A DNA stretch of 64,000 nt, from assembly GCA_015680685.1 (NCBI GenBank), contig MNCI01018990.1, positions 376,739 to 440,738 of the forward strand. The letters run 5' to 3'. The stretch is from Gnetum montanum (Eukaryota > Streptophyta > Gnetopsida > Gnetales > Gnetaceae). The position numbers and the translations under genes are program-made. Below, piece by piece: positions 31,890-41,507 of this stretch (positions are counted from its first letter, which is position 1; each line of letters begins with the position of its first letter). The notes below the pieces were generated by a model. The model was not told where the DNA came from. It saw only the letters and a program-made list of their open reading frames with translations, and ran no database searches.

Positions 31890-32430
31890 AGATTAAACCA
31901 AAATATTATCAATGAAGATAATAACAAATTGATCTAAATAAGAATGTAGCACACTATTCATCAAGTGCATGAAAACAGTTGGTACATTGATGAGTTCAAA
32001 AGATGCAACCAATAACTCATAATGATCATATCTTATTCTAAAAGCTGTTTTAGGCACATCTTCCTCTTGCACCCTAACTTGATGATAGCAAGACTTCAAG
32101 TCAATCTTAGAGAACATCTTGCCTTCTCTCAACTAATCAAATAAATCATCAATATTAGGTAGAGGATAATAATTGATGACTATCACTTGATTTAGCCACT
32201 TAGAATTGATGTACAACCTTAAATTACCATTCTTCTTCTTCATAAAGAGCACTAGTGCACCCTAAGGTAAAACACTTGGTTCAATCATATGCTTATCCAT
32301 CAACTCCTGAATCTACACCTTTAGCTCTTCTAGCTCCACCAGAGACATCCTATGAGGTGTCTTAAAAATTGGTTGAGTTCTAGATTTAAGTCTAATCTCA
32401 AATTCAATCTCTCTATGAGAGGCCACTCTA
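31890..32430 (-). pseudogene. Reverse transcriptase of E6 with altered catalytic motif
   Basis: Minus strand pieces [29 protein letters not shown] lead into the frame 32132-31893: GKMFSKIDLKSCYHQVRVQE, DVPKTAFRIRYDHYEL, HLMNSVLHSYLDQFVIIFID. This is the Del/Tekay pattern. The expected FxDD catalytic pair reads FIDN, so the second Asp is lost, and a stop follows ILV. Non-functional. Confidence 0.82.
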
Positions 32431-32559
32431 GGAGGTTCTTTCTTAAATACATCCAACAACTCTTGAATCATAGGAATCTATTTTATCTCCTACTTAGGTT
32501 CTTTGTGCACTAAAATTTCCATGCTTAAGAACTATTAAAACTTCTTAGTTATCATCAAG

Positions 32560-33960
32560 TCAATCTTAGTTGAGCTCTTATTTAATTAGATTGTAACCTC
32601 TTTTCCATTTGTGAAAATTAGTGAGAAATTCTTATTCTTACAATCCAACCATATATCATATTTAGCTAGCTAGTCCATCATAAGAATCATATCATACTTT
32701 CCAAGTCCCATCACTAGCAAATCTCTGTATCACCTATTACCTTGTATCAACAACTCTATCGAAGGCAACATCTCTAAAACTACCATTAGGAAAATGGGTT
32801 CTCTCAACTAATATAAAAGAATACATAGGTGTCAATGCAAGTTATAAATGGGTCATAACTCTAAGTTCTATAAAAAAATAACTAGCATGAGGGAAAAATA
32901 AGATTAAAAAAGAGAGACAACCAATATTACCTATGGTGTTTATGACAATGTTGCGTTGTTCATCCAAAGGTTAATCTATTAAAGCATAAACTCTACCCTT
33001 GCAACTTGAATTCTTGTTTTGAATCTATTTACTTTATGGACTACCTACTTCACTAATTTAATTATCAATTGTGTTATTGAAAAAATTCTAGCTCTTGTAT
33101 TTTAGTTTGCCATGTGGATAGAAATTTGAACCCTCATTTCTAAGTTGTCCAACTTCTCCAGAACAAAAGCATGTGGGAGGGGAACTAGTAGTTCTACAAC
33201 TGCTACTACTGCTAGAAATCCTAGCCTATTTAGAGCTACCAACTTTGATCATGGAATGAGGTCTCTTGTTAAGCTAATATGGTTTCTTCTTCCTACCTAA
33301 CCATATGCTCCACTCTATCACCAATGCCTTGGTACAAACTACCTCATACTTCATCAAACCAAGAGAAACCAAACCTACAAGGATAGGCTTCATGAGTTCA
33401 TTAACAAAGTGGATGATCATCTCTTCTTCATCATCTTACATGTGAGGGTCAAACTAAACCTTTTGGAGAAAGCTTGCATTGTACTCCAAAATAATGAGAT
33501 CTTCTTACTCTAAGTTGGATAGCTCTTTGACATTAACTCTTCTATAATACTTGGATATGTACATCTTACTAAAAGCTCTAAAAAATTTATTCTACTCCAC
33601 TTCTGTATGTTTTCAACCTCTTGCAATCCTAGTTATCTACAATCAATGGTTGACTACACCCTTAAGTTGATGAGTACCAAATAAATTTGTTGCATTAAAG
33701 TATAACCCAAAAGCTAAAAAGCTTCTTCCACCTCACATAGCCATACTAAAGCTACTATTGAATCCATATCACCATCAAAAGATGAGGGTTTCAACCTCTT
33801 GAATTACTCAATGAATGTTTTTCTCAATGAGTCTCTTTTCATCAGTGTTGAAGTGATCAAGTTGATATTGTCCATTTTTCTTAGCATTAGACTAATTCTA
33901 ATTCATTAGTTAAAAAAACATATCCCTCATCATATCATTTTGAGAGACTTTCCACTAGGT
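32560..33960 (-). pseudogene. Protease and gag remnants of E6
   Basis: The minus strand around 32700-32560 reads an MDxLAKYDMWLDCKNK relic (usual end of the protease region, GMDWLxxYxAxIDCxxK), followed by FTNGKEV. Upstream to about 33960 are broken gag frames, with no uninterrupted stretch long enough to call a domain with certainty. Assigned by position and the protease relic. Confidence 0.5.
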
Positions 33961-33999
33961 TAATTAGGATTTTTTCTATTTATGGTCTCAAAAATATCT

Positions 34000-34020
34000 C
34001 TTGGCAACATCCTATACCAT
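34000..34020 (-). promoter_or_regulatory. Possible primer-binding site of E6 (tRNA-Met type)
   Basis: Minus strand TATGGTATAGGATGTTGCC near the start of the right LTR resembles the usual chromovirus site beginning TGGTATCAGAGC, but with several differences. It also helps place the LTR start near 34020. Confidence 0.35.
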
Positions 34021-34795
34021 AAATATGAGAATACTTCTCAAATTAGTTTATTTCATATCAACTTTGAAAATCCACCTAACCAAGCTTAGCCTAGAAGTTA
34101 TTACTTATACAAAATGTACAAATATGTAGAAAAATAAAACACCCCTTAGTCAAAACAAATGAATGCTGTGAAAAATTTAACATGCAAAGTAGTAGACAAC
34201 CATAAACAAGTACATATAAGTAAGAGAAAAATTCATAGAAAAATATAAAATGTGATAAAAATAGGGATAATAGCCCTATGTGTACTAAACCTAACTTGTT
34301 CACTACCAAAAATAGAATGTAAGCTATTTTCCTAAGTCAAAATTTAATAATATATTGGTGTGAAAATAATAACAGAAATTAAATTATAGCCTTAACAATT
34401 GTAACCTTAGAATGTAAATTAATATCCAATGAAACAACATAAGAGAGATATGAATTTCAATTATAGTTACATCCAATAGGCATTGGGCACTAACGTTGCA
34501 TAAATAGACATAACAAAAAAATGCATACTGAAATGTAATATAACCAACATTCAAACCCAAATTAACATGTCTTGAAAATAGGTAAAACATAACACAAGCT
34601 CCAAAATTAATACCAAACCTAGAATTCTAGCTGAACATTATAGCATAGAATCCAACTTAAATTAAAATCCAAATCATAGTAAGACATCTTAAAACATGAA
34701 CTAATCATATATAGAATTTTCTAAATCCTCCTTATCTAAGCTAAAATAATCACCTAAAAATTACACAAACAAAAGGAATCAATCCTAAAATTTAG
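34020..34795 (-). repeat. Right (5') LTR of E6, first portion
   Basis: AT-rich, no genes. Its last 55 bases (AAGCTAAAATAATCACCTAAAAATTACAC...) align with 21533-21585 of the left LTR, and the alignment continues after E8 at 44802. The minus ORFs at 34091-34309 and 34384-34590 are AT-rich chance frames. Confidence 0.6.
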
Positions 34796-35602
34796 TGATG
34801 AGCGCTAAGGTACCCCTACACTCAACCATATGAATATGAGCATTTCACACATGATCTTGTCGAATTCCAAGGACTTAGTGCCTATGCACCTTTGTAGAAT
34901 AATAACAGGTTGGTTAATCATTGTCTTCCCAAACTTACTTGTATGCCATGGTTGTATGGTTAAGTAAGCTTGAGGCATATGATTTTTATGGCTTTTATGT
35001 GTTTTATATCTTGTGTTAGTAAGGAGGGGGAGAGAGATAACTAAGTAACTAATCTAATTTAACTACTCATTAACTGAGTTCTTATTACTTCTAACACCAG
35101 TATCTATTCCCACTTTCCGCACACATCCTAAACTAGTGCAACACTGCTGGGATTACCAAATGCTAATCATCACTGGGTTACCATGCGCTACATGCATGCT
35201 CGAAGGGGTCGTACTAAGTGTATTTAACTAAGAGAGTTGTAGGGTGAGAGAGATCATTAATTAACTAGGAAATCATTAAATAATAATTAACACTAATTAA
35301 TCTATTATATATGCTGTAAGGTTTATCATAAAGTTTGTCTTTATTACCATACACAAAGTGTGCTCAGGTACACAATGCTCGAATAAAGATTCATTCACTC
35401 TATGAATCCTACTGCGGGCATGCAGAAATAATTCTAACTTTGGAGGGAAGAAATGGCAAGAGTTTGGCTAAGGGACTAACTTTCTAATGTCAAAACCAAG
35501 GGTGTTGCCTCTTATTTATAGGTAAGGAGATAGGCCACAATATCAGGTATTCGACATCGCATGGTTGATCCAATATCGTGGATGTTATATCGTAGTTCAT
35601 CA
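34796..35602 (-). repeat. 3' LTR of E8 (807 bp)
   Basis: TGATGAGCGCTAAGGTACC to TATATCGTAGTTCATCA, then the polypurine tract. TATA box (reverse TTATTTATAGG) near 35514-35524. U3 has GATATC-like motifs, here eroded (AATATCAGG, GACATCGC, AATATCGTGG). Confidence 0.88.
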
Positions 35603-35620
35603 TACCCCCATAACTGAATG
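35603..35620 (-). promoter_or_regulatory. Polypurine tract of E8
   Basis: Minus strand CATTCAGTTATGGGGGTA joins the LTR start. Further copies of the box are at 36173-36190 and 37494-37512, at 0.57 and 1.9 kb from the LTR; the same spacings hold in E5 and E9. Confidence 0.7.
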
Positions 35621-35873
35621 AAAATTCATCCTTGAGTTCCTTACAAAATATTGGGAAGGTATGGGATTATTGATTGAATGACCATTGATAGTGGAACGAG
35701 ATGACAGACTCAACGTGCCCGATGAATGGATCAATAATACAATACATGATAGCATTAGTGTTCATGATCACAATGGTGAACACTATACATAAATGACATC
35801 TAGCCTTATTTCGTAGCTGGAAAAGAAGGAGAGAGAGAAAAGAATAAGATGTGTTGTTATCGATGCTAGGATT

Positions 35874-36074
35874 TCACCTTCCATTTTTTATCCATAGCCA
35901 TGCCATCAATCTTGCTCCTTTTGTAAACATTCCAGTTCCGATCCATCCTGAGTGTTTCCTCCAGGCCCAGTCCATTGTTGTATGATCATCATCTGCACAC
36001 ACAACACAATCACAAATGAGTAAGGGTAGATAAATCACAATGCAGTTAATACCTTGCCTCGATGTAAAGTGCAT
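35874..36074 (-). CDS. Small 3' ORF of E8 with a 60-bp intron-like hydrophobic segment
   Basis: Open for 66 codons from ATG 36074. Codons 8-27 (36052-35993) read INCIVIYLPLLICDCVVC, strongly hydrophobic, and the same 60 bases begin GTATTAACTG and end TGTGTGCAG. The segment can be read two ways: as an N-terminal membrane or signal-like segment of a tiny protein, or as a 60-bp intron whose removal keeps the frame. The remainder contains HTTMDWAWRKHSGWIG, shared with E1 and E9. Product unknown. It is the only intact copy of this ORF among six. Confidence 0.5.
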   Translation of the reverse strand: MHFTSRQGINCIVIYLPLLICDCVVCADDDHTTMDWAWRKHSGWIGTGMFTKGARLMAWLWIKNGR

Positions 36075-37600
36075 TGGCTAAGTTGTGGTTATGGCTGATA
36101 TTGATTCTAGAGATTTAACACTGGTGACTACCTAAGGTGTAGGGTTTAGGAAAAATTGAAAAATTTGTGCTTGAGTCCCCATGACTAAGAGAAAACCTCC
36201 AGTAGCGATAGGATGGAAAAAGATAAGGAATAAGAAAGGTGGAGAAAAAGTAACAATAACAACACTAATAAAATGGATGTCATGGATAGGGATTAAACAA
36301 GAAATTTTTGATTGTAGGAAATGTTTAAGGAAAAAAAGTTAACAAATGCACCAAAAGGAATGCCAGTGGGTCCTCCCCAAATTAGGCTCATGCCTTTGAT
36401 GCCTTGACAAACCCACAAACCAAAGATTCCATTGGCTCTAGAAATGTCATTTGGAAGAAAGAGTTAAAAAATTACCCATAAGAAATTACCAAGGAAAAAC
36501 AATGCATCAACTAAGATACAGACTAATGATAAAATCGGCAATGAGGTGAAAATGGAAAAGAAAGGTGAAGAGGAGAGAATGGAATGGAAACCTAAGAACA
36601 AGGTTGTGTAAAATCCCTTGTGTGTGTTCTATGATTAATGTGACCGAATAGAACTCATTCCAAATCTAGGCTCAACAAACCACATTTAGTGACCTCGCAT
36701 CAACACATTTGACCAACCTATCCTCTTGAAGCAACAAGAATGCCTCTACAAAAAGTCACCACCATTCCAAGGAGAGCGAGATGGAGAATTAGGAAGTGAG
36801 AAAGGGCCTTAGTTAGAGGGAACCTTCAGGCATGGGTAACATATCTATCCAGTGCCATAACTAGTGCATGTAGCCCAAGTTCATTATTATGTCTAAGGGG
36901 TGTGCTTTGAATTTTCACTATTTTTTTTTTTGCGTGAGAACCACACCATGCAAAGACTTATTTTTATGTACTCAACTTTTGGTGATTTGATGAATGGTTA
37001 GAACAAAAGAAAACCCAAAGAAAAAACATCCAAGAACTCAAGATAATAGCCACCACAAATGCATTGAATCCCCTTGAAGTCACACCCTTTTCATCCTTTG
37101 AGTCCTTCCTTAGTTTGAGAAATACCCAACCACCAATTCATTAACAATTTTATTAGAGAAAGGGACTATATAGTTCCAAGCCAAGGGAGACCATAGGATT
37201 TTATGGATGTATGAACAATGTGGACTCATTGCCTATTTAATCAAAAGAACCATACCTTAATATCAACATCATACTTCAAAGTAAAATCCAAACATTAGCA
37301 ATCAATATGGTATTATTCATGCTACCATCATGAACACTTATTGGGTGATGAACAAAATAAGGTAATCACACAAAGAAATGGTAAAAATCTGAATGATGGT
37401 GTAAAAAAAAATAAGAAAGATTAAAGAAATGTACAAAAAAAAGTGTGTAAAAAAATTTAGAAAGAACTTAGGGCCTTCAATGGTTAGCAGAGGTGGCCAT
37501 CTCTCCCATGACTGAGTTGGAAGGAGGAGATCTGAAATACTGAGTAAGGTTGCCCACCTACAGAGGTAGCATATGTTCTGGCTATCCTAAACTCATGAAA
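36075..37600 (-). other. Post-integrase non-coding module of E8
   Basis: No supported long ORF. It holds internal polypurine-like boxes (36173-36190, 37494-37512), the conserved box with GGGTCCTCCCC (36361-36400), the ACCTTCAGGCATGGGTAAC box (36822-36845), the box ATTGAATCCCCTTGAAGTCACACCC (37065-37090) and an A-rich tract (37400-37460). E5, E9 and, reversed, E1 are collinear. Confidence 0.6.
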
Positions 37601-37649
37601 AGGTTTTGTTTATTTCACATTGACTAATAGTCTCTTATCTGGGCTCTCA

Positions 37650-38880
37650 GGTTTATATATGGTCATGGCCCCTAAAGGGAAAGTTGCATAGATAATGTAA
37701 GGTCCTTCCCACATTGTTTAAAATTTGGTATGTTGTGACACATGTGTGGGGTTCCAGTAGAGAACATTATCTCTTGGCTGATACTTAACTTTCCTAATTT
37801 TTAGGTCATGACATTGTTTATTAAATGCCTTGTGCAACTCATTATATGATAGGGTAGTTAGTCGGTTCTCATCTAGCAAGTTAAGAATCATCAACCTTTT
37901 TTTTTTTTTTGCTAGATCAAGGTCAAGGTTGAGGTCACATGTTGTAGCTAGTGCACAGAGCTTAGTTTGGATAGGGAGTGTTGAAAGTTTTCCATACACT
38001 AACTCGTAGGGAGAGTAGCCTATATGGAATTTCCATGTGGAGCAGTATGCCCAAAGAGAATCATTCAGTTTAGTGCTCCAGTATCGCCTATACTTGCTAA
38101 TGGTTCTATTTAGTATCTTAGTAATCTCCTTGTTGGTGACCTCAGCTTGACCATTTGCTTCAGGGTGGTATGGTGTAGTCGATTTGTACTCAACCTCTAA
38201 GTGTTGCATTAACTTCTGAAAAGTTACACCTGTGAAGTGTGTTCCATTATCTGAGATAAGTGCACATGGCACACCGAACCAGTTGACGCCTTATTGTTGA
38301 ACAAATCCTGCAGCTATAGATGATGTGCAATCTTTAACGGTAGCTGCTTCAGCCCATTTTGTTAACTAGTCTACAGTAACTATGATGTAAGCTTTTCCAT
38401 TAAACATTGGTGTAATGGGCCCCATGAAATCAATTCCCCAAATGTCGAAGGGTTCTAACAGTTGAATCCATTATTGCGAACCCTTCATTCTAGCAGTTAT
38501 TTTCCCATCACATTGACAGCACTCACAAGATTGGATGAATTGATGGATGTCCCAGAACAAGGTAGGCTAATAATACCCTACAAGCAGGACCTTGATGGTC
38601 ATTCATCTCCTAGCATAATGATCCACACAAGGGCCCTCATGAGAATCTTGGAGAACTCTCAGTTGATTTCTATCGAGGACATACCATCGAACTAAGCCAT
38701 CAGGACATACTTTGTAAAATTTTCCATTGATCTCCATAAAGTACTTGGCTCTATGAAGAAATTTTTGTTTCTTCTTGAGGTCTAGCTCTTGTGGTGTTTG
38801 TTGGGTAAGGAGATAGGTAAGAATGCTACTGTACCAGTTTGTCTCCATGGGTGATTGGTTATTCACTACATCAGCAAAGA
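37650..38880 (-). pseudogene. Integrase of E8
   Basis: The linker and zinc-binding part is in 38866-38603 (WYSSILTYLLTQQTP; HEGPCVDHYARR). The first catalytic Asp lies in [10 protein letters not shown] (about 38445). After two stops the frame 38272-37718 gives the second Asp in LISDNGTHF (residue 8) and Glu 44 in NGQAEVTNKE, exactly 35 residues apart as in DD35E integrases. Then come LWAYCSTWKFHIGYSPYELV and the tail YQPRDNVLYWNPTHVSQHT. The last 184 codons are intact; in-frame stops lie upstream. Confidence 0.85.
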
Positions 38881-38889
38881 GGAACTCAT

Positions 38890-39370
38890 TAGGGAAATGA
38901 TTGAAAATTAGATACTCATCCTCTTTGTTGTCCTAGCGCAATCAAGATAAATGATTGGAAACTACATTCTCAGTGCTTTTACAATTGATCATCATTAAAT
39001 CGAACTCTTATAGGATTACCAACCATCATATAATACATGGGCTTACCATTGGCTTATTCATCAGGAACCAGATTGCACTATGATTTATGTGTATGAATAC
39101 TTTGTATCCTAATACATAGTGTCTAAATTTTTCTAGTGCAAACACTACAGCCATTAACTCTTTTTCTATAGTAGTGTAGTTAAGTTGTGCACTATCTATA
39201 CTTTTACTTGCATAGTGGATGTAATAAGGGTGTTTCTAGTCATCTAACTATGTAAGCACAACTCCTAAGGCATAGTTGGATGCATCAATCATGACATGGA
39301 ATGGTTTGGACCAGTCAGGAGCTTGTAGAATGGGTGTTTCTACCAGCTTCTGTTTTAGAGTTTGGAAAGC
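38890..39370 (-). pseudogene. RNase H of E8
   Basis: Minus strand segments read ILQAPDWSKPFHVMIDASNY (39330-39260), YTTIEKELMAVVFALEKFRH (39190-39110) and a C-terminal NVVSNHLS relic near 38950. The order matches E3 and E5. It would degrade the RNA strand during reverse transcription. Several stops occur between blocks. Confidence 0.7.
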
Positions 39371-39376
39371 TAGTTC

Positions 39377-40240
39377 TCATTCCCTAGTCCATTTGAAGGG
39401 TACGTCCTTTTTCATTAGCTCTACCAATGGTTTTCCAATCTTTGAAAAGTTCTCTATGGATCTCCTATAGTAGCCAGTGTGTCCAAGGAATGACTGAATG
39501 TCTTTAATAGTTTCTGGTTGATGGGTAATTTCTTGGATAACTTTGATTTTCTCAGGGTCTACCTCTATCCCTGCATGTGAGATTTTATGCCCAAGTACTA
39601 TGCCTTCTTGGATCATCAAATGGTTTTTTTGATAGTTGAGCCTTAAATTAGTTTCTAGACATCTTTTTAGCACTTGCTCTAATCAGTCCAAGGCTTGATC
39701 AAAGCTTGATCCATAAGTGGAGAAGTCATCCATAAAGACTTTCACACCATTTCCTATCTACTACTGGAATATGCTTAGAACTAAGCGTTGAAATGTTGTA
39801 GGGGCATTGCACAAGCCAAACAGAATTTGTTTGTATGCAAACATTCCCCAAGGACTGGTGAACGTAGTTTTGGATTGGTCTTCTAGGGTTATTTGTATTT
39901 GGTTGTATCCACTATATCCATCCAAAAAACTATAATAGCAATGCCTTGCAATTGTGTCTAAGACTTGGTCAACAAATGGCAACAAAAAGTGATCCTTGAA
40001 TGTTGCCATATTTAGTAGCCTAAAATCTATATACACCCTCCATTTGCCTTCCTTCTTAGGTGTGATTACTAAGCGGCTAACCCATTCACTATCAGCAATG
40101 GGATATATGAATCCAGCCTTGAGAAGTTGTTCAATTTCTTCTTTTACTACTTGCTTCAACTTTGGGTTCAATCGTCTCTATGGTTGTTTTGGAGGCTTCA
40201 TGGAGGAGTCAGTGTAAATCCTATGTTGGCATATCCTAGG
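39377..40240 (-). pseudogene. Reverse transcriptase of E8 (Athila type)
   Basis: Frame 40171-39761 is open for 136 codons: MNPKLKQVVKEEIEQLLKAG, IADSEWVSRLVITPKKEGKW, FLDGYSGYNQIQITLEDQ and LCNAPTTFQRLVLSIFQ. After a stop the catalytic loop FMDDFSTYG is seen at about 39722-39740. Frame 39673-39377 continues with LETNLRLNYQKNHLMIQEGI, VLGHKISHAGIEVDPEKI and SFLGHTGYYRRSIENFSKIG. KDHFxLPFVDQ and DGYSGYNQI are Athila signatures. Confidence 0.88.
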
Positions 40241-40639
40241 ATCTATTCCAGTTAATTTCAGATATGACCAGGCGAAGGCTTTTGACCACTTGTTTATTAC
40301 CTTTAGTAGACTCTCTTTTTTTTGTAGAGTAAGTCTTGCGTTGATGATTACTGATTTTCCCTACTTAAGGAACGTGTACTCCATACCAGTGGGCAATGGT
40401 TTTAGCTCTAAGGGCTCTTGTTTAAATTTCTTAGGAATTTCCAACTTTCCCTAGTTGATGTTTTCTAAGTTAGCACTGGGAAGTTGGTGATGGACTTGCT
40501 CTAATGCATCTATGCTATCTATGTAAGTGCAATTCAAACCCTCAGTTAGTTCCATACATATAAGTGAGCTACTTTCTTGATCAGCTATCAGCCACTAGAT
40601 GTCTTCTTGTCATGTGGCTATTGCATATAGGCACCTTTG

Positions 40640-41205
40640 TATATCAATTGTTTGTGCACACTAATTGCATGTAGTCAATGCTAAACTTTGTACAACCCAT
40701 GATCTTTGCATGCAATTACACCATGTGTCACTACATACAAGCATCTTTGTATGTTGATCACTTGTGCACACTGATTGTATGCAGGTAATGTTAAACTTTG
40801 TACAAACCATGACCTCTACATATAATTACACCTTGTGTCATTATATGTGATGCAGAGAACTTTCTTCTTCTCGATCTTTCTGAATGTATTTTCTTTTAAT
40901 ATTTCTAGGGAAAGATCACGAATTCCTAGGTGTGCATTGATTGTGCTTAGCCATGCCCTTCCAATTATGATTGGGAAGTCCCCCTTACTGTTGTTCACTT
41001 GAATCACTAGGAAGTTAGCTGGATACAACCATCCATAAACAGTGGTAATAATGTCCTTCACTAATTCCAAGGGAATAGTAATGGATTGGTTGGCTAACTC
41101 CAAATGGACGTTGCTCTTTTTTAATGGAGGTATGTTCCAGGCCTTATACATTTCTTGGGATATTAGGTTGATACCAGAACTTGAATCCAAAATAGCTTTG
41201 CATGG
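40640..41205 (-). pseudogene. Protease of E8
   Basis: Frame 41190-40816 starts at the active site ILDSSSGINLISQEMYKAW, where the usual D-S/T-G is spelled D-S-S-S-G. It continues with HLELANQSITIPLELVKDII, NNSKGDFPIIIGRAWLSTIN and RKIEKKKVLCITYNDTRC. A near-duplicate of the last 100 bp (CTTTGTATG...CACTGATTG...ACCTTGTGTCA) lies side by side at 40640-40740 and 40745-40845. Confidence 0.78.
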
Positions 41206-41507
41206 CTCATTCCCAGCGATTTGTAGATATATTAGGGACTCTCAGGATTAAAGAATTTCTTGGGAAGGTGGCCAGCTTTGATCCAATCAGTAATAACATG
41301 TGTTAACATGACTGTATGGGTTGAATGTAGTGTTAAGTTCAAAGGGGGCTCTAAAGCTTTATTTGATATGGAGATGTCCAAAGACTTAGCCACTTGGGGT
41401 TGCAAAGGCTTGGTTGAACTGTTGGTTCTGAAGAAAGGTATTTTCTTCATACGATTTTCAAAACCAATAGTAGGTTGAGGATTAACAACCCTTGTGGCAT
41501 TGTGTTG

